From the NCBI RefSeq assembly GCF_024166365.1, contig NC_064838.1, positions 74,912,001 to 74,976,000 on the forward strand: DNA of 64,000 nucleotides. The letters are read 5' to 3'. A model generated the notes under the pieces. The model saw only the letters and a list, made by a program, of their open reading frames with translations. It searched no databases and had not been told where the DNA came from. Below are positions 12,640 to 24,469 of this stretch, in pieces. This DNA is from Elephas maximus indicus. Its lineage: Eukaryota > Chordata > Mammalia > Proboscidea > Elephantidae. How positions within the stretch are numbered: position 1 is the first letter of the stretch; each line of letters opens with the position of its first letter. Position numbers and translations under genes: made by a program.

Positions 12640-13230
12640 ATTCTAGATATTATGATTTTCCTTGGTACTCTTCTCAGCACAATTTATTTGTATAAGCCTA
12701 TGTATGTGTGATATAAATTATCCTGATTTTAATGGAAATATTACAGTCTAAGCATACGTTTATATTCCCTATTTTTCATTCTGCAATACATTTTAAAGAC
12801 CGTTACATACATACTCGTCCTTTTTTTCTTTAAACTATGATTGCGTAAAAGGGCCAACTCTGGTTTATTAAGTTCTGATGAACATTTAAATTGTTTCCCA
12901 TCTTTTGCTACCATGGAAAGTGACCCAGTGGTTTTCTTTGTGCGTGTGAGTAAGTATATCTGCAGAATAACAGAATTACTGGCTGATGTGGATGTGCACT
13001 TGTAATATCCTCTCTATGGGGGATCACCCCTTAAGAGATTGCACCCACTTTAACTCCTACCAAAAATGTGTGAGACTGATGGTTTTCCACACCTTTGCAT
13101 GCACTGTATATACATTAACAAACGTTTATCAAAAAGGTCACATTGCTATCTGATAGGTGAAAATGATATCAAATTGCAGTTTTAATGGTAATGTATTTAA
13201 TTGTGTATGGGCATCTTTCAATTTCTTTAG
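12640..13230 (-). mobile_element. Ancient L1 ORF2 3' fragment
   Basis: Read on the minus strand this is decayed L1 ORF2 3' end. Landmarks on the plus strand in the right order are tgtttcccatcttttgctac, aagtatatctgcagaataac, gcacccactttaactcctac and tctgataggtgaaaatgata. These are the antisense signature of old mammalian L1 tails. No frame survives. Confidence 0.6.
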
Positions 13231-13286
13231 TTCTTTTGTTAAGTACAGGGTCTCTTTTATTGTTTAAGTTATTTTAATTTTTTGTC

Positions 13287-13449
13287 TATTATTTATTTGG
13301 AAGCCCTAGTTTTTTTTTAGTGACATAGTGGTTAAGTTCTGTAGCTGCTAACCGCACTCCTTGGAAACTCTATGGGGCAGGTCTACTCTGTCCTATAGGA
13401 TTGCTTTGAGTCAGAACTGACTCGGTGGCAATGGGCTTATTATTTATTT
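13287..13449 (+). mobile_element. AfroSINE with 12-bp TSD
   Basis: A short AfroSINE (13299-13437) flanked by exact repeats of tattatttattt at 13287-13298 and 13438-13449. The 3' box tgagtcagaactgactcggt is intact. The middle of the body carries a small deletion. Confidence 0.93.
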
Positions 13450-13829
13450 ACATGTTCCTTACTACAAATTGATTTCTGAAATTTTTATGCAAAAATTTTC
13501 TCCATTTTTTCAGCACATTCCCTATAATATTGGCAGGTCCCTGATAAAAAATGAAGAAATACATTCAACTCAGGAAATTATTCACTTTTATCAAATCCCC
13601 AGCATTAAAGTGTATTGTGTCTGAAGACTTCTTTATTTTTTTATTATTTTCCTATTACACAGTCACATGCAATCAGGGAACTAGATTAAGTATTATGAAT
13701 TCTATTTTATTTATATTCAGGAAAAATCATACAGAAAAATAAATGGTTACCCATTCATAAGTGCAAGTTTCGTGATCCAGCTTAGGTATTCAAGCTTCAA
13801 ATGCAGTATTAGTTTTATAAAATTATTGC

Positions 13830-13843
13830 TTTTTTCCTTTCAG
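13830..13843 (+). promoter_or_regulatory. Predicted 3' splice acceptor of the OR coding exon
   Basis: The sequence gcttttttcctttcag is a textbook polypyrimidine tract plus CAG, 44 bases before the ATG at 13888. OR genes normally have one or more non-coding 5' exons spliced to a single coding exon, so this is the likely start of that exon. No upstream exon can be located from sequence alone. Confidence 0.55.
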
Positions 13844-13887
13844 ATAAACTATTTCTAACCTCTACTTTCCCCACATCTACTGAAACA

Positions 13888-14820
13888 ATGCAGCAAAATA
13901 AGAGTGTAACTGAGTTCATACTGTTAGGATTGACACAGGATCCTCTGAGGCAGAAAATGGTGTTTATAATCTTCTTCATTTTCTACACTGGAACTGTGGT
14001 GGGGAATTTGCTCATTATTGTGACCATCAAGTTCAGCCAGTCTCTTGGGAGTCCCGTGTACATCTTGCTATTTCATTTGTCCTTTGCTGATACCTGCTTT
14101 TCAACTTCCACAGCCCCTAGGCTAATTGTAGATGCTCTCTCTGCAGAGAAAGTCATATCCTGTAATGAGTGTATGACACAAGTCTTCGCAATGCATTTAT
14201 TTGGACCCATGGAGGTCTTTGTCCTCGTCCTCATGGCTGTTGATCACTATTTGGCCATCTGTAATCCCTTGCATTATCCGACCATCATGAGACCAGAGGT
14301 CTGCATTATCTTGATCATTCTTGCCTGGATAGCTGCTTTAATACGTTCTATTATTCAGAATGTCCTGGTCTGGAAATTGCCCTTCTGTGGACCCAATTTA
14401 ATTGATCATTATTGCTGTGATTTGCAGCCCTTATTAAAACTTGCTTGCATGGACACTTAGGTCAGTAACCTACTGGTGGTGTTCAATAGTGGGGCCACTT
14501 GCTCAATCAGTTTCTTCATTCTGATGATCTCATACATTGTCATCTTGTATTCTTTGCGAAACCACAGTGCAGAAGGGAGCAAAAAAGCCCTTTCCACTTG
14601 CACCTCCCACATCATTGTAGTTGTCTTATTCTTTGTTCCGTGTATATTCATATATATACGTCCACAAACCACTTTCTCCATGGACAAGATGGTGGCAGTA
14701 TATTATACCATTGGAACACCCTTTCTCAACCCACTTATCTATACATTAAGGAATGCAGAAGTGAAAAATGCCATGAGAAAGTTATGGAGTATCAAAATTA
14801 CCTCAGAAAGCAAAGGCTGA
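13888..14820 (+). pseudogene. Olfactory receptor, family 4 (4C/4P-like), one in-frame stop
   Basis: Seven-transmembrane odorant receptor that would couple to Golf in olfactory neuron cilia. The frame spans 310 codons, the normal OR length, and is broken only by TAG at 14458-14460 (codon 191, extracellular loop 2, right after LACMDT); the same frame resumes without any indel. Visible marks: N-glycosylation site NKS (4-6), GN at 39-40 in TM1, Cys95, MAVDHYLAIC (116-125) in place of [20 protein letters not shown] in TM5, [13 protein letters not shown] in TM6 and NPLIYTLRN in TM7. PMYFFL is altered to PVYILL. The LPFCGPNLIDHYCCDLQPLLKLAC loop is typical of family 4. Subfamily is inferred by memory of human OR4C/OR4P proteins. 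DRY to DHY may reflect relaxed constraint, but other family-4 receptors also vary here. Confidence 0.9.
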
Positions 14821-16774
14821 ATTGGAGATTTGATTATCCAGTAATGGTTTGACTGAATTAGTACAGACATCAAATATGATAATGTGTGATTATTGTGTGA
14901 ATAATATATAATCATATGTAAGGCTTTGTGTTGCTCTTTTTTTCCCAGTATATAAGCAAGATAAATGGTTAGCATCATCTTTTGTGTCATAGCTAGAGTG
15001 TCAGAATAAGTCAGATAATTATGGACCAAACTGACATCAGCCTGACCCAATCTTTTTCTGCGAGCTCAACTCTGACATTGCTGACCGTGGGCTAAACATC
15101 ACAATTCTGAATTCAGTAGTTTGTGTTCTGATAAATAGACATTTATGTAATCGCAGCCATTCAGACTTGTGAGAATCCATAAATAAAGTGCAACTAATTC
15201 TCTGTGATCTTCCATTCTGTCTATAATTCATTTCCAATAAGGTGTCCTTCTTCTTTTGAACATCTCCAAGGAAAGGAACTCAGTGTACTGAGATATTGAG
15301 AAATCCATTCCTTTTTATCCCTGGATTGTCTTTAGAAAGTCCATCTTTTTTAATCAAAGCCTTCTTTTTTTATTTACTGATACTCCAAAGTAGTTTTTTC
15401 TCATTATTTTCTTGTGTTATTAAGATGCCACAGGATTTTTTTACAGGCTGTTTTTAATTTAGCATTACAGTGGGGCTTGCCATATTCAGCTATTTATGGA
15501 ATGTGGTTGGTGTGCAGAAGCTCAGCTACAGAACTTTGAAACTCTGAAAGTAGGAAAGTGAAATAATGTGTATCATCAGGATTAAATAAAAATAAACTGG
15601 AGATAGTATGCATTTTCTTAGACAGAAAGGCAGATAATTCGAAACTTAGTTAAAGCCAATTAATGATACAATATTATTTTGTTTAAAGATGTATTGTGTC
15701 AGGAAAATTACCATAGGCATTCAGAAAATTCACAGGAAACTTTTCCCCAGTTAGAGTAAGAAGAATCCACGACTGCAGCAGGAACAATAATTTGTAATAG
15801 AAGGCTGTGTAGATTCCCAGGTTAAAATTGCCAGCAAAATTTTGGTGCCCACGGTGGATAAAGCATTTTAACAGTAGCACCTCGGCTGTGTATGCTATGG
15901 GTTATGTCATAAACTTTGATATTCCTGCATATCAGTGTACTAAAACGTAATATAGTTTTACCATTACCAAGGTCCACTGCATTTTAATGTGGCTTTTAAT
16001 TCTTTAGTCACACAAAACTTACCAATACTAACAATGCCCTCCTGTCAGAGGTTATTTTTAAGATAAATTTAATAAAATATTACTTGTTTCCTGTGTTCTC
16101 ACTTCTTATTTTCAAAGACATTAAGAAGTTTGGAGACTAAACTAGTGTCCCCAAGTTAACTTTTCATGCATGAGGAGGGCCATGTATTTAACAGAGAATG
16201 GAAATGTCCTTGACAGTATTGAATTTTAGGTGATCCCTTTGATCCTGGAAAATAGCCATGGTTAACCCTCCCACCCCCAACACACTTTCATGTTCTGGAA
16301 AACTGCCAAACATCCTTTACCATATGACTTAAATACAACTCAAGAATGCACCTTCTTTACTTATGACAAGGCTAGACATACTCCCATATTTCCATTCTTT
16401 GCTTCATAAATGATTAGCTGAACAGCTTGTCCCATGGGCCAGTTGGAACAAGATGCTTGGTAACCAAACTTTGGCTAAGCATCTCTCCTTTCTCCAGGTC
16501 CCTGAACTTTGGCCCCTGCTCAACCTGAGCCAGCATACAACCCCTCATTAAGAGCCCATTGTAAAAATAGACTATCATTAGCATAAAGTTCTTTGACTTA
16601 CTATCCAATTATGGTACGCTTTCATTCCATTTCCCCACCCTGGTTTTTTTTTTTTTGTCTTGTTAATTCTCCCCTGTATAAAACAGAAACCCTATTTGTG
16701 AATATTATGGTCACAACGTTTGCCCTATTGCAGTAGATTCTGGCTGTTTATTATAAAATGTAATACGGGGTTAT
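14821..16774. other. Unassigned sequence downstream of the OR
   Basis: No gene found. AATAAA at 15182-15187 could be a poly(A) signal of the OR, ~360 bases after its stop. The 16200-16740 part, with gtataaaac near 16677 and pyrimidine-rich stretches, has the feel of an old LTR, but I cannot name it. The open frames here are short and featureless. Confidence 0.35.
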
Positions 16775-17287
16775 TGTTATGGTTTGGATTGGGTCTCCAC
16801 AAAATGTGTATCAATTTGGCTAGGCCATGATTCCCAGTATTGTGTGGTGGTCCACCATTTTGTAATCAGCTGTGATTATTCTATGTGTTGTAAGTCCTAA
16901 CCTCTATGATGTAAATGAGGCAGAATTATAGGCATTTATGCTAATAAGGCAAGACTCAGTCTACAAGATTAGGTTATATATTAAGTCCATCTCTTTTAAG
17001 GTGTAAAAGAGAGAAGCCAGCAGAGAAGAGAGGGAAATTTTGCGCTAAGAAAGAAGCCCTGGGAACAGAATGAGTTCTTTGGACTTGGAGTCTTTCCACT
17101 GAGCAGCTCCTGTACCAGGGAAAATTGATGACAAGCAGCTTCCCCCTAAGCCTACAGAGAGAGAAAGCATTCCCCTGGAGCTGATGCCCTAAATTTGGAC
17201 TTTTATCCTGTGAAACAATAAATCTGTGTTTATTAAAGACATCCACTTATGGCATTTCTGTTATTGAAGCATTAGATGACTAAGACA
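16775..17287 (+). mobile_element. MaLR-like LTR (copy 1)
   Basis: Starts tgttatggtttggattgggt and ends gatgactaagaca, the terminal style of ERVL-MaLR LTRs, with caataaatctgtgtttatta (poly(A) signal) before the end. It aligns by eye over its whole length with 46706-47227 and with the complement of 25963-26486. No TSD was found, and no internal region is attached. Confidence 0.75.
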
Positions 17288-17294
17288 CTTGCTG

Positions 17295-17633
17295 TGTTGT
17301 CGTTTGGTACCATTGAGTCATTTTCAACTATAGCCACCCCATGTGACAGAGTAGAACTGATGCATAGGATTTTCTTAGCTATAATTTTTATGGAAGCAGA
17401 TCACCAGATCTTTCTCCCATTGATCTGCTGCGTAGGTTCGAACCACCAGCCTTTTTGTTAGCAGAGGTGCAGTGGTTGAGAGCTAAGGCTGCTAACCAAA
17501 AGTTTGGCAGTTCAAATACACCGGCCACTCCACACTGTCCTATAGGGTCGCTATGAGTCAGAATCGATTGAACATCAGCAGGTTTGGTTTTTTGGTCTTA
17601 AGCTGCTTAACCGTTTGCAGAACCAGGGCCCCT
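17295..17633 (-). mobile_element. AfroSINE, long form, split by a second SINE
   Basis: Antisense copy in two parts. 17295-17463 runs from the 3' box to ccagcctttttgttagcag. 17596-17633 supplies the missing head (gcttaaccgtttgcagaacc). The two halves join cleanly in the family layout once the sense SINE at 17464-17595 is removed. Confidence 0.75.
17464..17595 (+). mobile_element. AfroSINE nested in an AfroSINE
   Basis: Short sense copy, from gcagtggttgagagctaagg to the box gagtcagaatcgattgaaca and a GT-rich tail, lying in reverse orientation within the SINE around it. It is therefore the younger of the two. Confidence 0.8.
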
Positions 17634-17639
17634 TACACT

Positions 17640-17842
17640 TATTATACCCATTAGCGATTGAGTTAATTCTGACTCATAGAGACCCAATAGAACAGAGTAG
17701 AACTGCCCTATGGGGTTTTCAAGGCTATAATCTTTACAGAAGCAGACAGCCCCATCTTTATTCCACAGAGCAGCTGGTGAGTTCAAATCAGTGGCCTTTT
17801 GTTTAGCAGCCAAGTGCTTAACCACTGCACCACTGGAGTTCC
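17640..17842 (-). mobile_element. AfroSINE, long form
   Basis: Antisense copy with the 3' box (gagttaattctgactcatag), the extra middle module (ggctataatctttacagaag) that marks the long form, and the complement of the head (gtgcttaaccactgcaccac). Confidence 0.9.
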
Positions 17843-17849
17843 TTACAAT

Positions 17850-18350
17850 TATCATATGTTCCAACAATTTCATTCCTATTTTTCCAAGAAAAATAATATG
17901 TTCACAAAAAAACTTCTGCTATAATGTTCACAGCAGTTTTGTGTATAATATGCAAGTATCCATCAGTCAAAAAAATGAACTGTGGTTTGCTAATACAGAT
18001 TAAAATATTCCTCAGTGATAAAAAAAACATGAACTACTGATACTCACAACAGCATTGATAATTCCCAAAAATATTTTGCTGAGTAAAGAAGCCATATATA
18101 AAGGAGTAAATTCTACATACTTTCATTTATATTAAGTTTTAAAACAGGCAAAACTAAGCCATGGTGGGGAAAAAAAAATCAGAATAGCAGTTGGCTGTGA
18201 GATTTGATGGGGCGGAGATTATCTGGAAAGCAGCATAAGCAAAATGCCTAGGTTAATGGAAATTTATATATCCTGATACGTATTTGAGTTACACAGTTTT
18301 ATTCATTTGTAAATTTTATGTTTGAAATTTTTCATAATTTTTGCAATAAA
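17850..18350 (+). mobile_element. Ancient L1 3' end
   Basis: Layout of an old mammalian L1 tail: a catccatcag/aatgaactgtgg section, gctgagtaaagaagccatat, and a T-rich 3' end with aaatttttcataatttttgc. It shares ~100 bp with 8371-8478. No coding frame remains. Confidence 0.6.
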
Positions 18351-18850
18351 CATTTTCATAATAAAATACATGAGAATACATGCAAAATAAAATTTTTGAA
18401 CATATGATATCAGTTATTTTGTATGGCAACACCCTCTTCAATCAAATATATTCCACAGAGCAATATTAAAAATTGTTCTTGTCATACCTCTCCATTTTTG
18501 GATCTGAAAACTCTGATATCTTACACTGGATGACCAAGATATACCTTGCTCTTTCTCCCAGACTAAAACTTGGGAGCCAGGGGTGACTAGGGTGGTATAT
18601 ACAGCTGGCCTCCACACATGTGAAACAATTAGGAGTCATATCCCCAGATAAGGGCAGGACTGGCACCTGGCTATTATGTACTGTGCAACCAAGGGGACTT
18701 GTTGCCTAGATACCAGGCAATATAACTAGAAAAACAGAGATAAACCAGATCACAAATTTAAAGGGAAGACAAAAAGAATGGATTTAAGAAGAAAGTTCTA
18801 TCAGAGGAACCAAGTAAGACAGCTAATGTGAGTTCAAGATTTAGAGCCTC
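18351..18850. other. Unassigned intergenic sequence
   Basis: No gene and no named repeat. The minus-strand frame at 18466-18666 has no recognisable domain. Confidence 0.35.
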
Positions 18851-19037
18851 TAAGGCATATGGAAACCCTGGTGGCATAGTGGTTAAGTGCTACGGCTGCT
18901 AACCAAGAGGTCAGCAGTTCGAGTCCAACAGGTGCTCCTTGGAAACTCTGTTGGGCAGTTCTACTCTGTCCTATAGGGTTGCTTATGAGTCAGAATCGAC
19001 TCGATGACAATGGGTTTTTTGGATTATAAGGCATATG
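18851..19037 (+). mobile_element. AfroSINE with 11-bp TSD
   Basis: Element 18862-19026, flanked by exact repeats of taaggcatatg at 18851-18861 and 19027-19037. Well preserved short form: ggcatagtggttaagtgcta head, gagtcagaatcgactcgatg box, then a short GT-rich tail. Confidence 0.95.
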
Positions 19038-19071
19038 AGATTACTGAAAATGAACAAAGGACAAAGAGGCT

Positions 19072-22000
19072 CTGTCCTGGCTATTCCGACTCCTAGCAAC
19101 CCTATATGCAACAGAACAATACACTGCCGGGTTCTGCACTATTCTCACAATTGTTGTTATCCTTGAGCCCATTGTTACAGGCACTGTATCAATAAACCTC
19201 ATTGAGAGTCTTCTTCTTTTTTGCTGACCCTCCACTTTGCCAGGCATGATGTCCTTTTACAGAGATTGATCCCTCCTGATGACATTTCCAAAGTACGTGA
19301 GAAATAGTCTCCCCATCCTTGCTTCTAAGGAGCATTCTGGTTTTACTTCTTAGAAGAAAGATTTGTTCATTCTTTTGGCAGTCCATGGTATATACAATAT
19401 TCTCCACCAACACCGTAATTCAAAGGTGTCAATTGTTCTTCAGTCTTCCTCATTCATTGTCCACTTTCCCATCCACATAAGGTGATTGAAAACACCATGG
19501 CTTGGGTCAGACACACCTGTCTTCAAGGTGATATTTTTGCCTTTTATCACTTTAAACAGATCTTTTGCAGCAGATTTGCCCAATACAATGTGTCATTTGA
19601 TTTCTTGACGGCTACTTCCATGAGTGTTGATTGTAGATTCAAATAAAATGAAATCCTTGACAACTTTAAACTTTTCTCTGTTTATCATGATGTTGTTTAT
19701 TTGTCCAGTTGTGAGGATTTCGGTTTTCTTTATGTTGAAGTGTAATCAATACTAAAGGCTGTGGTCTTTAATCTTCATCAGCAAGTGCTTCAAGTGTTCT
19801 TCACTTTCAGAAAGCAAGATTGCGTCATCTGCATAAGGCAGGTTGTTAATAAGCCTTCCTCCAATCCCGATGTTCCATTCTTCTTGGTATAGTCCAGCTT
19901 CTCAGATTATTTGTTCAGCATACTGATCGAATATACATGGTGAAAGAATACAAGCCTGACATATAACTTTCCTGACTTTAAACCACACAGTATCCCCTTG
20001 TTCTATTGGAATGACTGCCTCTTGATCTAGGTGTAGGCTTCTCAAGAGCGCAATTAAGTGTTCTGGAATTCCCATTATTAGCAATGTTACCTATAATTTG
20101 TTATGATCCACACAGTCCAATGCCTTTGGATAGTCAATAAAACTCAGGTTAACATTTTTCTGGTATTCTCTGCTTTCAACCAGGATCCATCTGATATCAG
20201 CAATAATATCCCTGGTTCCATGCCCTCTTCTGATTTTGGCTTGAATTTCTGGAATTTCCCTGCCAACATACTGCTATAACTACTTTTGAATGATCTTCAG
20301 CAAAACTTTGTGATATTAATGATGTTGGTCAATAATTTCCACATTCGGAGGGATTGCCTTTCTTGGGAATAGATATAATACGGATCTCTTCCAGTCGGTT
20401 GGCCAGGTAGCTGTCTTCCAAATTTCTTGGTATAGGCAAGTGAGCACTTCAGCACTGCATCCATTTGTTGAAAAATCTCAATTGGTATTCACTCAATTCC
20501 TGGAGCCTTGTTTTTCACCAGTGACAACAGTGCAGCTTGGACCTCTTCCTTTAGTACCATCAGTTCCTGATGATATGCTACCTCCTGAAATGGTTGAATG
20601 TTGGTCAGTTTTTTTGGTATAGTGACTCTGTATATTCATTCCATCTTCTTTTGATGCTTCCTGCATCATTTAATATTTTCTTTGTAGAATCCTTCAGTAT
20701 TGCAACTCAAGGCTTGAATTTTTTTCTTCAGTTCTTTCGACTTGAGAAATGACAAGCATGTTCTTCCCTTTTGGTTTTCTAACTCCAGGATTCTGCACAT
20801 GTCATTATAATACTTGACTTTGTCTTCTTGAGATGCCCTTTGAAATCTTCTGTTCAACTCTTTTACTTCATCATTTATTCCTTTCGCTTTAGCTACTCTG
20901 CATTCGAGAGCAAGCTTCAGAGTCTCTTCTAACCATCTATTTTAGTCTTTTCTTTTTTTCCTGTCTTCTTAATGATCTCTTTCGTTCTTCATGTATGATG
21001 TCCTTGATGTCATTCCACAACTCGTCTGGTCTTCAGTCAGTGTTCAATGCATCAAATATATTCTTCAGATGGCCTCTAAATTCAAGTGGAATATACTCAA
21101 GGCCATACTTCGGCTCTTATGGACTTCTAATTTTTTTTGGTTACAATTTGAACTTGCATATGAGCAATCGATGGTCTTTTTCACAATCAGACACTGGCCT
21201 TGTTCTGACTGATGATACTGAGCTTTTCCATAGTCTCTTTCCACACATGTAGGTGGTTTGATTCATGTTTATTACATCTGGCTAGGTCTATGTGTGTAGT
21301 TACCATTTATGTTGTTGAAAAAGGTATTTGCAGTGAAGAAGCCAATGGTCTTGCAAAATTCTATTATGCACTCTCCAGCATCATTTCTGTCACCAAGACC
21401 CTATTTTCCAAATACAGATTCTTCTTCTTTCTTTCCAACTTTTGCATTCCAATCAATAGTAATTATCAATGCATCCTGATTGCATAGTCCATCAATTTTA
21501 GACCTCAGCAGTTGGTAAAAATCTTCTATTTCTTCACCTTTGGCCTTAGTGGTTGGTGCATAAACTTGAATAGTAGTCATATTAACTGGTATCCTTGTAG
21601 GCATATGGATAGTATCCTATCACTGACAGCGTTGTACTTCAGCATAGATCTTGAAATGTTTTTTTTTGACGATGAGTGCAAAGCCATTCCTCTTCAAGTT
21701 GTCATTCCCAGCATAGTAGACCATATGATTGTCTGATTCAAACTGGCCAATACCAGTTCATTTCAGCTCACTAATGCCTAGGATATCGATCTTTATGTGT
21801 TGCATTTCATTTTTGATGATTTCCAATTTTCCTAGATTCATACTTCGTTCATTCCATGTTCTGAATACTAATAAATGTTTGTAGCTGTTTCTTCTCATTT
21901 TTAGTCATGCCGCATCAGCAAGTGAAAGTCCCGAAAACTTGACTGCATCCAAGTTATTAAGGTCTTCTCTACTTTGAGGAGGCAGCTCTTCTGCAGTCAT

Positions 22001-22389
22001 CTTTTAGTGCCTTCCAAACTGAGGGGCTCTTCTGGCACTATATCAGACAATGTTCTGCTGCTATTCTTAAAGTGGTGTAGTGGTTAAGAGTTCAGCTGCT
22101 AACCAAAAGGTAGGCAGTTTGAATCCACCAGGCATTCCTTTGAAATCCTATGGGGCAGTTCTACTCTAATCTATAGGGTCACTATGAGTCAGAATTGACT
22201 GGATGGCAACAATATTTTTAAAATTATTTTCAGAAGTAGACCACCAGGTCCTTCTTCCTCGGCTGTCTTATTCTGGAAGCTCAGCTGAAATCTGTCCACC
22301 GTGCTGGCCCTGGTGGTATTTGAATACCTGTAGCACAGCTTCCAGCAAGACAGCAACAAGCAAGCCCCCACAGTATGACAAACTGAAAG
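19072..22389 (-). mobile_element. RTE-type LINE, near full length, split by a SINE
   Basis: Minus-strand RTE of ~3.2 kb. Its 5' end is at ~22389 (complement of gtatgacaaactgaaag) and its 3' end at ~19072. The endonuclease domain is visible at 21401-21604 (MTTIQVYAPTTKAKGEEIED, then ITIDWNAKVG where GDWNAKVG is expected). A linker follows at 20666-20857 (MNRRFQRASQEDKVKYYNDM), and reverse transcriptase blocks lie between 20600 and 19750. The plus-strand complement of the catalytic region at ~19825-19835 reads gcgtcatctgcata, i.e. a YADDA-type box. All frames are broken. The AfroSINE at 22072-22212 lies in its 5'UTR. Confidence 0.93.
22062..22222 (+). mobile_element. AfroSINE inserted in RTE 5' region, with TSD
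   Basis: Element 22072-22212, flanked by tattcttaaa (22062-22071) and tatttttaaa (22213-22222), nine of ten matching. Removing it restores the RTE 5' region as seen in the copy at 47676-50895. Confidence 0.92.
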
Positions 22390-22653
22390 ACACATGGAGG
22401 AGGTCAGGGAGAGTACTGTTAATGATGCTGAGACAGTTTGGGCATTTGTACTATTCCCTTTGTAGGGACTGTCTTTTCCATCTTTTTTAGTGTCTGAAAG
22501 TGTGACTAATCATTCAAGATTCAACTCTGGTGTTATTTTCTCCAAGAGTTCTTCCATTTTAAGTTTGTAAATTGTCATTGCACTCAGCACATGGAATGAA
22601 ATCATATTCATTGAGAGCATATCCCCCTGTGGACTGTAAGTTAGGTACGACTA
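22390..22653. other. Unassigned intergenic sequence
   Basis: No gene or named repeat seen. Confidence 0.35.
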
Positions 22654-22877
22654 AACCAAAAAACAAACAAACAAAAAAAAGTTGTAATTTAGTGAATTCC
22701 AACTTATGGTGAAGCCATGTGTGTCAGAGTAGAACTGTGCTACACAGGCTTTTTGTTGGCTGATTTTTCAGAAATAGATTATCAGGTCTTTCTTCTGAGG
22801 CACATGTAGGTGACCCAACCTCCACCTCTGTGGTTAGCAGCCAAGCATGTGAACTGTTGCACAAGCCAGGGAGTCCT
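22654..22877 (-). mobile_element. AfroSINE, long variant
   Basis: Antisense copy beginning with an A-rich tail (aaaccaaaaaacaaacaaac). It has the middle module ggctgatttttcagaaatag and ends with the head complement ccagggagtcct. It belongs to the same long variant as 51392-51597 and 56135-56577 (shared ccatgtgtg...cagagtagaactgtgct). Quite diverged. Confidence 0.85.
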
Positions 22878-23094
22878 ACACAAGGACAGTGGACAGCGAT
22901 TATTAAATCTTTGGAGTTTATTCTGGAAAAAAGGGAACAAGATTTATCATATAGCAGTCAATGAATGCATTTATAAAACTGACAAGAAAGTCATTTGAAA
23001 ATACTTAGAGAAATTCTAAAATTTTAAGAATTCATTATTTGTATGAGAGGATTATGTATATAATAGTCATTACATATAAAAAGAAATGGTATAA

Positions 23095-23312
23095 AAATCA
23101 TGGAATTAGGTTTTATACAGATATGAGTTCAAATCTTTCCATTGTTATGCACTAGTTATTTGAACAAGGAAAAACACTTTATCACTAAGCTTCACACTAC
23201 TGACATATTAACTTCAAATAATGATAATTTTTAAAGGCATAGAAGTAAACTAGATAATATGCCAAATTGCATTTGGTGCTCAATAAATACCTGCTCTTAT
23301 ACCTTTTATTTT
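23095..23312 (+). mobile_element. MIR SINE
   Basis: Follows the MIR layout: gagttcaaatctttccattg, gcactagttatttgaacaag, then gcatttggtgctcaataaat at the 3' side. Ancient, without TSD. Confidence 0.55.
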
Positions 23313-24178
23313 GTTCAATTTACTAAAAATAAAGGAAATGAGATAAATTATAAACACTTTTCTTCATCTTAGACTATTGGTTGGTCATTAATGTATATAC
23401 TTAAGGCCTAGAAAAAATATTAAGAATATTATATAAAATTGATATTCACAGATTAACTTGATAAACAGAAGTGTGTGTGCATGTATGTATGTAAACATAT
23501 ATATTGTTTAAAGTATAGGTGGACATCGTACACTAAGTGTTTAATAAATTAATAGAGAATCTATTACAATGGCAGACTAGAGAGTTGGGCCATTTCTGGG
23601 AGGATTTCAAGGCCATTCTGGGCAACTATGGTTGGGAATAAACTTTAATTTTAGTAGTTCGATAAATGAATTACTTAATGATACTTTCCTTGTTTCAAAA
23701 GCCTCTTCATATAATGAAGAAATGATAGCGATACTGACATAAAATAATAATATAATGATAACAAAAAATGATAATTACATGTATTTACTATACAACGTTT
23801 CAGTACAAAGCAGCATATATGTATTTTTTAACATGCATTAAGGCCTCAATTCCCTCAGATTTCCTATGGAATATTTTCCAAAAGTTGTTGAACAACTTAC
23901 CCAAGCTCATAGTCTAATAAGGAAGTTAAAACGTGTACGAACACAAGATAAAATTAGAATCATAGAACCATGGACAGTCAAAACAAGAAAAAGCCTGAAA
24001 GAGTAAATATCATCTGAACAGCATGATTCACAGAATTTTTAAAATCAGCAAATATTCATTGAATACATGAATGATGGCTGAAGACATTGTGCTACAAAAT
24101 TGAGAATTGTTTTCTTTAGAAGTGAAATGTTATATCTAGAGTCACACCATTCATTGGATCATATTTTCCCACTTTGAT
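23313..24178. other. Unassigned AT-rich intergenic sequence
   Basis: No gene seen on either strand. Only short low-complexity patches (a tgtatgtatgta run near 23481-23492). Confidence 0.4.
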
Positions 24179-24361
24179 GACATGACATGGAAACCCCGGT
24201 GGCGTAGTGGTTAAGAGCTGTGAACGTTAACCAAAAAGTTGGCAGTTTAAATCCACCAGATGCTCCTTGAAAACTTAAAGGGTCAGTTGTATTCTGTCCT
24301 ATAGGGTCGATATGAGTCAGAATTGTCTCAATGGCAATGTTTTTTTGGATTCGACATGACA
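24179..24361 (+). mobile_element. AfroSINE with TSD
   Basis: Element 24188-24352, flanked by exact gacatgaca at 24179-24187 and 24353-24361. The head ggtggcgtagtggttaagag is well conserved. Confidence 0.93.
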
Positions 24362-24469
24362 ATGTGAAGAAGTTAATCAGATTATTTAAGAGCAGATATT
24401 ATAATAGTCTTTATTGACTATCTGATACTCATGTCCTGGTTCTCTTTGACAGGACATAACACAAATATT

